From Cephalotrichum gorgonifer (taxonomy: Eukaryota > Ascomycota > Sordariomycetes > Microascales > Microascaceae), in contig ONZQ02000018.1 in NCBI GenBank assembly GCA_900312665.1, positions 1-64,000 of the forward strand: 64,000 nucleotides of DNA. Reading direction: 5' to 3'. The position numbers and the translations under genes were made by a program. This document shows, in pieces, positions 1 through 9,598 of this stretch; position 1 is the first letter of the stretch, and the number at the start of each line of letters is the position of its first letter. Below the pieces are notes generated by a model. The model saw nothing but the letters and a program-made list of their open reading frames with translations, was not told where the DNA came from and did no database searches.

Positions 1-2150
1 GAAATAATCAAGGCTATAGAGCTAGTATTCCTATTTATAAGGAATATAGCCTGTAATTATAACTTATTAAAGGAAATCATCTCAGATTGAGGAAGTATAT
101 TTACTTTAAAGTTCTAATAAAGCCTGATAGATTATATAGGAATCAAATATAAGCTATCTACTACTTACTATAAGTAGATAGATAGATAAATAGAAAGGAT
201 CAATTAAATAATAGAAGTCTATTTAAGATACTATATCAATTAGGAATAAAATAACTAGATAGAACTACTATCGGTAATCTAATATACTTATAATAGCAGT
301 ATATCAGAAAGTATAAAGATATTACTATTTTATATTAATTATAGGATCTAATTAAAAATAGGATTTGAGCTAATAGATAAAGTAAGCCTGGTAGAAATAG
401 TGATATTATAGACTGACTATATAAAGGAACTTTATAAGTAACTTATATTAGAACCGGAATTTATATAAGGATGAATAAAGAAGTTTATAGACTATATAAG
501 GATTATAGGATCAACCCTAGAGAGGGGAAGCAAGATTTATCTTCTCAGGAAGAATATAGAAGAATAATATCTAAATATCAAATTAATATAATCAAATAAA
601 AAATTCGATTTTAAGAAATTTAGATCTTTTAAAGTCAAATAGAGAATCTTAGAAAATAACTATAAATTAGAACTATCTGATATAATAAGGATATATCTGA
701 TATTCTATATTATACTTTTAGAATCAGTATATAATGATATTCTAACTGAGGACTCTATTAAGATACTATTGGTAGAAGATAAGTATAAAGTAGAAAAAAT
801 ATTGGATTTACTGAATGATGATGATAGTATTAAGTATCTAGTTAAATAGAGGAACTTCAGATATAAAGAAAATATCTGGGAACCCCTTAGGAATCTGAAG
901 AACTTATAGATAGAACTTATAAAGTTCTACTAACAGAATCTGGATTAACTGAGGCTGCTAGAAAGTCAAGATTAATCCCTACTATATCCTAGTTAATAAT
1001 ACTAAAATTACTAAAAGACTAGATAGTATCAATAGCTTGCTAATACTCCAGTATAGGATCGATAGAGGAAATACTATCCTCCTTATCCAGCTCCTATATA
1101 CCCTGTTTAAATAACTCCTCCTTATACTTTTATATATTCTACTTTAATTTCTGAATCTATATAAGATAGGCAAGAGCCTCTTGAAGAGCCTCTTCTGCCT
1201 TCTCCTCCTTGAGTTTGATTTTATAATAGGATTTAATAATTTAAGTAACTATAGAGGTCAGGACTAGCAAGGATAGGAATAGGGGTATATCTATAAGAAG
1301 ATATTATAAGGATACTATTATAATTAGAGTGACTATTGTAAATATACTTAATATAATGAGCAGAGTTGTTAGATATCTGATACTTTAGCTTTTTATAATA
1401 GTAAGAAATATAAGGTATATCGGAATTGGTGCTTTATATAGCTATACGATTAGTAAGACTAAGTTACTGAAGATATTTATGAGAATTCTGATCCTGGTGG
1501 TTAGATATGATTTTATTTATTATAATGGAAAGAAAGGAGAAGGAAGGAAATCTATAAGATTGAATAAAAAGAGGAATAATCACTTTATAGGCCTTTAAGG
1601 ACAAAGGATAGAGAGAGGGGGAATCATATTATGAAATGAATATTCCTTGATATTTATAGTTATATATAAGGTGGTGATAATAGGCAGAATTATAAGTGTA
1701 TATATAAGGGAGAACTAATCAGGGATGGATCACTGGATCAGGATGATCTACGATCTAGAAGGGATTATTAGATTGCAATGATCCTATGATCTAGTATCCA
1801 AGAAAGATCATATCAGACTACGATCTTAGAGAAGACTATTACTATATAAGCTATACTCTTTACTATATAGCTAATTATCTTTTCTTTTCTAAGATAGTAG
1901 TCAATCTACAGTTATTCTACAGACAGATACTCAGTTTACCTTAACAATAAGTCCCTTTCCTGAAGGTATTTGTATGATATGACTACAACTTATATGATAC
2001 TGTAATGTTCGGAACTCACTTCTTAACCGGAACCCCGGTCTCACAAACCTTTGTGAGCCTATTACGATTCAGATCGTAACACAATAGACAGGACTGTATA
2101 GGGGGCTGCATATATATATAGGAGCAGCCCTAGATCGCACGATACTGTGC
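1..2150 (+). mobile_element. RIP-degraded Ty3/gypsy chromovirus, 3' part
   Basis: The stretch is strongly TA-rich and has no long open frame, unlike the GC-richer DNA that follows. Reading the + strand through its stops reveals the end of a chromovirus polyprotein. About 601-770 matches the integrase C-terminal region (FKVK, YKLEL, then a decayed version of the usual IHPVFH segment). Positions 781-936 read as a chromodomain (VEKILDLL, IKYLVK, a stop where Trp is expected, then ENIWEPLRNLKN). The TGG-to-TAG change is what repeat-induced point mutation gives. On the minus strand about 1000-1215 there is a decayed Glu/Lys/Leu-rich coiled-coil frame (EEKAEEALQEALAYL). A TATA-bearing, LTR-like sequence may lie about 1740-1950, but its ends could not be fixed. 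The element enters from outside the window and is dead. Confidence 0.8.
784..936 (+). pseudogene. Decayed chromodomain of the chromovirus integrase
   Basis: In-frame translation from 781 gives the aromatic/acidic pattern of a chromodomain, ending in the conserved ENxWEP-L-NLKN block. In living elements this domain targets integration to modified chromatin. Two stops (TAG at 847 and near 907) interrupt it; the first sits exactly at the expected Trp codon. It is the best diagnostic fragment for classifying the element. Confidence 0.75.
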
Positions 2151-2442
2151 ATTTTCTCACAGGTTGATTTGGATAGGCGGTTTCCAAATCAACTTGTACC
2201 CCTGTCTTCTTTTGTAGGTCCCTCACCGCCCTGCTATTTCAATTCAACTTGTACACCGATTGATTTGAGAATGGTGGTTAGGGACAATTCCGGATGGGGA
2301 CAATCTGGGAGGCTTGCAGGGGCTCGAGGCCGAACACCCGATTGATGTAAGTACCGGAGTAAGCAGGCAGGGCCGGGCTGCGCGATATTTGGAAAAGAAA
2401 AAGATTCGGGAGCTAACCGGAATCATAGTGTAGCAGCAAGTT

Positions 2443-3372
2443 ATGAGGGCATTCCCTCCTGCAGCCTGCAGTGGTGTGCTTCCATCGGGGCGGGGGGCCA
2501 ATCTTGATCCTATTCTGCAGGAGTGGTTCAAAAACTACTGGCACGCGGAGAGTGCAGCCCTGGGGAGCCGACCTCCAATCGGGAGGAGCGCGCAGGTTGT
2601 TAGTCCCGACACACCCAACGACCGCGTGATGGAGGCGTTCGGCTCTTATAACTAACCTGACCCGTTCCTTCCAACCGGCAAGCAAATCAACGGGGCCAAG
2701 GGTAAATTTATGAGGCTTGCCCGGCCGGCCACGCCTGAGCGGATCGGAAGGCTCGCGGCTGCTGCAGTGTAGTCGGATTCGCAAGAGGATGCAGACGAGC
2801 TACTATCTACCATTCGTGCCGTGAGTTATAGCCTATCCCGGAATGAAGAAAGGAGACCATTGCCTTTTCTATCCCACGCTCGCTCCTATCTCCAGCTTCT
2901 TCCTTTTTCTTTAGTCCCCCTGTTGGCCCCCCTCACTATCCCCTTCCCTCCCTGGATCTGTCCGGCTCTGTCGTCATGTCACTGACGAGGTCTCGCACAG
3001 GGTTTCGCCGTGTTCGAATACATGAATCAACCTGACGCTGCTGCGCGCTTTAACAGGGTGCGGCAACAGGTCCGCCTGCAGTTCCAGTATATAGAGGAGG
3101 ATGTTCCCAGGGCTACCGGGCTCGCTGCTTGGTGGGACCTCTTCACAGAAGATTACTTCGCGCTGGTTGGTGAGCGGGCCCGTGCATGGGCGAACGATGT
3201 GACTCTGGCAGCTGCAGCGCCTTTTGAGCAGGCGCGACAGGACGGCCGGAGCCTGGCAATTTTCGGCCACGTCGTGGGGGCACTCGAAGAGATGTTGCGT
3301 GGTGTTGGAGCGCTGAGGGTGCCCGGGGACGACACTATGCCGCTGCCGCAGCCTCCGGGAGGCGGATTCTGA
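2443..3372 (+). pseudogene. Two-exon fungal gene inactivated by two nonsense codons
   Basis: An open frame from ATG 2443 runs to 2820 apart from TAA at 2653 and TAG at 2770. It then meets a GTGAGT donor at 2821 and a CACAG acceptor ending at 3000, with a CTGAC branch motif. The second exon (3001-3372) continues in the same phase to TGA, with sequence such as EYMNQPDAAARFNRV and WWDLFTEDYFALVGERAR. Joined exons in phase and coding-like composition argue for a once-functional protein of about 250 residues. Both stops could be CAA or CAG changed to TAA or TAG, i.e. C-to-T at CpA, the preferred RIP context, and the gene lies directly beside a RIP-mutated element. I do not recognise the family. 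If the stops were strain-specific or sequencing errors it would be an intact gene. Confidence 0.6.
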
Positions 3373-4148
3373 GCCACATAGACAAGTGGTTGAAAACAGT
3401 ATCTTGCCGGATAGCCGACTTTCCGGATAGTTGCCTTTCTGGAAATGGCAGGCATGGTGTATCTTCGTAGATAAACGGCTAGTTGGATGCTGAGATCCGC
3501 GGCGGAATGCGCATTTAGGGGTTGTTTTACACCGAGTCGCCTCCTTTATGTTCCCTACTTATATTTTTATAGAGCGATAAGACGAGATTTGCTATTCGCT
3601 TCGTTTCCTATAGACTGATCAAAATATTATGGCCGTTAGTGATGACTGACCTAGCCTGGTGACTCGGAAAAGGTTAAGTTATAGGAACGACGACTAATAT
3701 GTGAACGTGTTAGAAGATAGCGCCCCCCTTGCTGATAACTACCATGTTTAGTTCTCGAGATTCTAACTGGCACTTGGAAAGAGGAGCAGCTATTCCGCCT
3801 ACTCCGGGTCTATCTTAGGCCGGAAGTAGTTTTATATAGATATCGGTAAATATAGTAATTACAACGTTTTATTTAAATGCGAGAGGGATCGATGGAGCAC
3901 TAGAGAGCAGGTGTAGCTGCACAGATGTTTATGGCTACTGTACGTGATAATATCTGCACTGTGTATAAAATACTGTCCTGCTCCCTGTGTCCCCCGCTAC
4001 ACTGCCGATGATTACCCTCTCCATATCTTGTCACATTACCAGGCATCTCGCTTTATATAGCCAAAAACACATTTACCCCGTACTTAACCCTCGTTTCTCC
4101 CAAATCTATCACCACCGATTCTCTATCACCAACTGAGCAACGCCTGTT
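3373..4148. other. Intergenic, no gene seen
   Basis: Mixed-composition DNA with no convincing open frame. The last 200 bases are the probable promoter of the next gene, with a TATA-like TATAAAAT near 3964 and a CTTTATATAG near 4051. Confidence 0.5.
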
Positions 4149-4898
4149 ATGGACATAGTGAAACCATCCTGCATGTCCAAGCGAGTACCATGGTTGTCAT
4201 TCGATGGCAATGTGGCCGACTGTCTCGAGCGCTGCCTCGAGAAAGACAGCCACCGGATATGGGGCTTCATCATCTTCCGGTGCACATATGGCGACGATGC
4301 AGCATGGGCGCGGCATATTGAGACACTACGCGAGGAAGCGCGCTGCTCGCTCGACTACTATAATGCACCCGACATCTTCACACGGCTAGAGATCACGGTG
4401 GTAGAGGACCGCGAGGCGCTCGAGGGCGCAAGCACTGCTGTTGTTAGGGTATATTTTAGCGAGTGGGTCAAGGGAGGAGTAGTTGAGTGGGAGCAGGGCA
4501 TGCCAGATGCAGGAATGTCGCCGAGGTATCGCTTTTGTATCCGGGTTAGAGATGTAGGTGACGCAGCCAGTGCGGACGGGCAAGGGCAAGAGGACGATGA
4601 AGAGGACAACGACGATAACGGCGACGAGGATATAGAAGAGGATAAGGACGAGGAGGACGAGGAAGACGAAGAGAACGAAGAAGGGTCGGTCGACCTTATC
4701 TGGAAGGACTGGGAGCCGTCTGTGCCTGACCCGAGGCAGCGCCCTGAGCCACCTGTTGAGGGATCTACGCGGCCGGGTGTGGGATGGATGCGTGTGTCCG
4801 ACTCTACTGTCATGGTTACCATGTATGAGTTACTCTACCACGATCCGGACATGTGGTATATAGCGTATCGCCGTCCTCCTGAGGTAGTGGTTTGCTGA
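4149..4898 (+). CDS. Hypothetical fungal protein with acidic low-complexity segment
   Basis: Intronless frame of 249 residues from ATG 4149. The N-terminal half has a folded look: SHRIWGFIIFRCTYGDDAAW at about 35-54, then a helix rich in Glu/Arg and a beta-like segment ending VRVYFSEWV. Residues about 145-180 are almost entirely Asp/Glu. The C-terminus returns to ordered sequence (GVGWMRVSDSTVMVTMYELL). The start WGF-I-RCTY-DD resembles a family of uncharacterised proteins that recurs in many copies in ascomycetes; no enzymatic motif or signal peptide is visible. A TATA-like element lies upstream. The antisense Ser-rich frame across the acidic stretch is a shadow. Confidence 0.7.
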   Translation: MDIVKPSCMSKRVPWLSFDGNVADCLERCLEKDSHRIWGFIIFRCTYGDDAAWARHIETLREEARCSLDYYNAPDIFTRLEITVVEDREALEGASTAVVRVYFSEWVKGGVVEWEQGMPDAGMSPRYRFCIRVRDVGDAASADGQGQEDDEEDNDDNGDEDIEEDKDEEDEEDEENEEGSVDLIWKDWEPSVPDPRQRPEPPVEGSTRPGVGWMRVSDSTVMVTMYELLYHDPDMWYIAYRRPPEVVVC

Positions 4899-5097
4899 AT
4901 TGCATCTCTTTATTACAAGATCCGTATGCTATTGGCCTCCCTGCACTGAAATAGCCAGGCGTGCCGATTGTTGTTAGGGTTAAAGTCTCATGGGACTGGC
5001 CGTGAGACGCGAGAGTCCCAGTTAAGGTCTCCGGCTGCATAAGCCTATAGAGCTCCACGGAGCACGTCCCCTCCGCGCACCTCGCCTCCGTCTTCTC
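4899..5097. other. Short intergenic spacer
   Basis: About 200 bases between the acidic-tail gene and the convergent remnant. No feature seen. Confidence 0.4.
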
Positions 5098-5690
5098 CTA
5101 TAGCAAGCGCGCGACCGGCCCCCACTCGTCGTTCAGAAGCCGCAGCCTCCGGAGCCCCACCCGGATGGGTTCCTTATCGAGTTTGTCGCAGATACTGCCC
5201 AGGTCCGACCAGCTCACCAGGGCGTTTTCCAGGAAGAGGTCCGTGATGCTTTCGGAGGTCACAGCGGCGAGGATGGTGGACGCCAGATACAGGTCTACCA
5301 GGGGCGGTAGGTGAGAAGTGCGCGGGAGGGTGAGGCTCAGCGATCGGAGAGAGGACGCAGAGACCGCCGCGGTGAGGTACCGGTCGGAGGGCCCGTCCTT
5401 CCCCCGGGCACCAGGCGTTCCGCATGCCGCGGCCGGGGCCCGTCGTCTACCAGCTGGAAGCGCTCTAAGTGCCCGAGCGCGGCGCGCCGGCTGTGCAGGC
5501 GCCCATCGTCGATCCACAGCGAGGCGAGTTGCGACATGCGGGCGAGGGATCGGGTCAGCGAGGCCACAAAGGCCGCGTCTCGTATCAGGCGGAGCTGTTC
5601 CTTGTGCCGCGCTCGGAACACCCGGTGGGCGTCGCGGAGGGTGCAGCAGTGCCCCGCGGCCTCCTCGGTTCATTCCATAAATGCAAGGGA
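5098..5690 (-). pseudogene. Frameshifted LRR/F-box-like remnant
   Basis: Two minus-strand frames together make one protein-like sequence. The upstream frame (about 5690-5410) reads LRDAHRVFRARHKEQLRLIR, then FVASLTRSLARMSQLASLWI. The downstream frame (about 5405-5098) reads ASSLRSLSLTLPRTSHLPPL and ends in LLNDEWGPVARLL. The spacing of Leu and the ...LTRSLARMSQLASLWIDDG pattern resemble leucine-rich-repeat regions of fungal F-box proteins. They are joined only by a frameshift near 5400, and the upstream frame meets a TGA just before 5690. No N-terminal F-box is found. It is most likely a truncated, frameshifted gene copy. Confidence 0.5.
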
Positions 5691-6033
5691 CTGGGCTGTC
5701 ATAGACTTCCCTATAGTCGCTCTGATCGCCTGTTCCTATATGCTGACTTATCTTAGTAAGCGGAGCTTACCTGCGGGGCTATATTGTCTTGGGCTATAAT
5801 ATATATTAGCTTGGGCTGTAACACCTTGCTAGAATTGAACTGATAATCTTATAATCTCATATCAATTGAGTATCTGTAGTAATGGTATCTTCTAAATACT
5901 ATCATTGCTTAAGAAGGAATGCTACTATAGAGCACTGGGGACATGGATTCTGTGGTATGACATTCCATTCCAGTTGGGGAGATCTCACCCGTAAGTAACA
6001 AGCAGCTCACGGGCCGTAAGTAGTATGTCGCTT
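5691..6033. other. AT-rich intergenic, possible repeat relic
   Basis: The repeated phrases GGGCTATA and TTGGGCTGTAA and an AT-rich run suggest an old repeat fragment, but no terminal structure could be defined. It ends at the 3' side of the transcription-factor gene on the minus strand. Confidence 0.3.
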
Positions 6034-8669
6034 TTATGTTCCCCCGAGGAAGTCCATCATATCGTTGGATTCCTGGAACCAGATGCCCAATTGCGTACCA
6101 AGGGGATCGAGCTCCATCCCTCCAATACCTGCCCAGGTCTGACTTTCGAGGACATGGGGTACAGGCTGGAGCTGAAGGCCATCGCCGAGACCACCACGAA
6201 CGAAGTTGTCCATGGCTGATCCAGACCCCATGTATCCACCGGACGACTGCATCTGTGAGGATGCGGCAGTGAGCCCTGTTGCTGCGATAATGTTGAAGCC
6301 TTCGCCGACGTCTGGGCCGGCATTGTGAGATCGAGCGGCAAAATACGCTTTTCCCTTAACCTCGACATATCTCACTGCCACATTGTACAAGGCTCGGAAG
6401 ATCCGTAACTGTTCAGCGCAGCTTTCATAGCCCGGCTTCTCAGAGAGAAGCTCCATCGCCTGGACGAGAGCCTTGAGGCTACTCAAGTCATGTAGATTGG
6501 CCGTTTCGACGATACTGCAAAAGACAATATTGAATGGAATAAATGGAAAAAGCAAGAGAGCACCATTGACCCACAGCTCAAGCTGAGCAGAGTGCAGCTC
6601 ACTGTTGAGAAGCAAAATGATGCATTCTGTATGTCCCTGTAGTGCGACTCGGGCGGCAGAGGTGCATTCGGCAGATATCGAGGCAGGCGTCCGACCAGGT
6701 GTGGCCCTGTAGATTGCCGTGAGCACCGCGTAGTCGCTGGCTTTGTTGGCGTGCCTGGTGAACTCGATCATTGGAGACCCAGACAGCCCTTCAAAACGTC
6801 TTGCCAATTTCATCTTTGCCATGTTAGGGATAGAAACCAGCAAATGATATAGGGGATATCCACAGACCAAATGCTCAGCTTTGCTTGTCGAGATCTCCTG
6901 CCACTCCGCAGCCAATGTATGAACACGCGTGGCTAGTGTCCCCGCCGGTTGTGCTAGGGCTCTCGGGCTGTAGATCTCGTCGTAGACGAGGCCATAGATG
7001 CGGGCAGCATTGACAGAATCCAACAGACTCCGTCTAATGGCAGCGGATGTGCTAGGTTGTGGATCAGGCTTGGATATCGTTATGTCGTGGTCTCGAATTG
7101 TCGACGGCCGTGCCAGGCGGAGTGACACGCCCCTTTCGAGGGAATAGATGGACCAGAACAGATAAGTCTTGCGCTGCCGCTCCTCGACTGTGTCGCCTGT
7201 CATAGATGCACTGCTGTGCAATCCGAGCGCTTGAGCATGAAGAGATGCTTTCGAGATGAAGGTCCAGCAAGCAAAGATTTTACCTTTTTGAAAACAGTAA
7301 AGAGTCTGTAAGAGGCCAAAGAATGCATTTAGTCAGACTTGAGAAATGTCTGACGTGTTAGAGAGCCATGGAAAACTCACCGCCAGGTACATCGCGAGAA
7401 CACTGTCGATTGTTGTTGGGATATAGAACCCCAAACTCGAAAGAACCGCCTCGAGACTCCTTTGGCATATTCGTGCTTGTTCATTGAGATCCTGTCTGGC
7501 CTCGCTCGAGGTCATGGTGGCACACTCTGAAAACAGCCAGTAAAGACCCATGTACGCGATGATAAGCTCAGAATCTGTGACGGGGCCAGGAGAACAGACT
7601 CTCGTCAAATAAAGTGTGAAGTCGCCGAAAGAATTCAGCTCCACAAGCCAGGGCATTGGGGCATGTGCGTGATCTTTGTGATCGTCAGTTCTCGGACGAG
7701 GTCAACGAGTTGTTAAAAGGTCGCTATACGCACCTTGGGCCATTCTCAGGCACGCCATGATCTTGTCAATTGGAGGAACAGGCAGATCTCTCTTATTTGT
7801 GCTGAGTGGAAGAGTTACTGGAAACGGCGGGGCATCCCCATCTGCAACATTTCGACGCTTTTGAGAGTCCACGACAGCCTGTAGAGTATCCAGTGCCGAC
7901 CTTATCTCTAGAGCAGTACTCGAAGCTTGTTCGCCACCGTCAACTTTGACGGCCTTCTCAAGAAATTTCGTGGCCGAGATGGCATGAGAAAATAAGCAGT
8001 TGTCGATGCCTTCGTGCTCTGCGGCGGTAAGTCGAGAACATCTGTTGTACTCCACTGGATAGGTCACATTGCGACTACTGCCAGAATGTGAAGGCTCTTT
8101 TTCTATTGGGTTATTTAATCCTTCCATCAATCGGGAGAGGTCATCGATCTTTTGTGAGATGTGCTCGATTCTGCTCTCGCTGGGGAAGGGAATAGAATGT
8201 CAGAACTCCGACACTTGGTCCATATGAGAGAAGCGTACTGGTGTGAGGTTGGCCTACTACAAGCTGGATATTAAGACCCTTTGGCGCTTCGCCCGTTTCC
8301 GCGCTACTGGGTACGAACATTGTGACTGTGCTCGCATGCATTGACTGCAAGGATGGATGTGATCGCATTTGATCTAATTGCAGTATGGTTAGATGAGTGC
8401 GCGGAAGCAGCAGGAGCCGTGGTTGGTGTAATCACCTTGCGTCGTCGACATCTATCGCACTGTGATGAATCAGCCTCAGTATCTCAAAAGTTAATCATAA
8501 TGAGAGGCAAGCTCAGATCTGACGCGACTCGACGTACAGCGACCTCCTTTGTAGTAGGAGCAGCTGGTTCTGGTAGGTCTTCGACCTTCTCTTCGTCGCC
8601 GCTGTTGGTATTGTCATACACAGGGCAAACCTCATCACCAGGAGCACTTTCGGTCGTTGACGAACTCAT
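6034..8669 (-). CDS. Zn2Cys6 transcription factor
   Basis: Nuclear regulator of 759 residues. Six exons on the minus strand: 8669-8538, 8459-8436, 8373-8261, 8179-7734, 7673-7381 and 7305-6034, all phase-consistent. The zinc cluster occupies residues 45-71 with the exact C-x2-C-x6-C-x5-C-x2-C-x6-C spacing. It is split by two introns, one of its parts being a 24-base exon coding CDRCRRRK. A basic linker (ARKRAKRQR) and a coiled-coil-like helix (SRIEHISQKIDDLSRLM) follow. The long C-terminal part has the fungal transcription-factor middle region (RKTYLFWSIYSLERGVSLRL). It is divergent from the ABC transporter with a 0.9 kb shared upstream region, so it may control that transporter; this is inference. 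The target is unknown. Confidence 0.85.
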
Positions 8670-9598
8670 GGCTGCGTCGGAGGTAGCTCAGGCCAGGCCC
8701 AGTAGCGGCAGAAGCGCCCTTGTTGGGGGGGTTCACCTGGCCCGGAACTCCTGAGGTACTGGCCGGCTGGGCGCGGCAGGGAATGACAACCAACTGGGAA
8801 GGATGTAAAGCTGGGCCAAGGTCACCTAGGCTGAGGTGCGGCCAGACGCGCCTGACAAGGTCCGAAGAATTAGAATGAAGAAGAGGAAGTTGAGTGGGAC
8901 GGTCGAGTCGAAATGGCCGCGCCGTCGGCACTGAGATTGCTTAGCGCGGACATGCGGACCGCCAAGGATCCGCAGACCGCCTTGTGGCGACAGCGTTTGG
9001 TACCAGGATGCGGAGGTTCACCCATGTCCATGTCCGTTTCCGGTGCGCTGGAGCGGTGAAGGGGGGCAGAACGTGGATTCGTGTATTCTAGCGTAATAGT
9101 GTGCCCCACACCCTCTGAAAAACATCATCATCAACAGTAACAAATTCGCAAATTGGATGCGGCGTTGTCTCCTGTCATTTCGTGTGTTTTGAATCCGTGT
9201 AATTCTATTGACTTCATCCCTGTCCCCTGAAATGATGACAGCGGCAATGATAGCAAACGAGCATTCGCTTCCTCGAGAGCCCCCACATGGAGTGTTGACT
9301 AGTAACTGTAGATTCGACGCCCCTCAGCATGGCACACCATCTTCACACACAATTTCAAAACCAACACTACTTTTTTCTACTTTCCCATAACTCAACCTTC
9401 ATTTGAAACTCTCGGCTCCTTCTTCCATATTCTCTTGTCCTCCTATTATATCTCATAATCCTTTGAAGCCGCCTCCAGCCGGCTAGCGGTCCTTCAACCA
9501 CGTCTATTGTATTGATTAGACTAGTCCCCATCACCGATTCTCCTGAGGCGACACTCTCATGATCTCGGCCCATTCGCCGTAGGCCTCGAAGATTCATC
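8670..9598. promoter_or_regulatory. Divergent promoter region, regulator / ABC transporter
   Basis: About 0.93 kb without supported coding separates the start of the Zn2Cys6 gene (minus) from the start of the ABC transporter (plus). A shared region of this size between regulator and efflux pump is typical of linked control. No particular binding site was assigned. Pyrimidine-rich sequence (CTTTCC, CCTTCTTCC) lies before the transporter start. Confidence 0.5.

Noticed and set aside
4358..4822. Minus-strand Ser-rich frame of 154 codons
   Set aside because: The Ser run is simply the complement of the Asp/Glu-coding run of the plus-strand gene.
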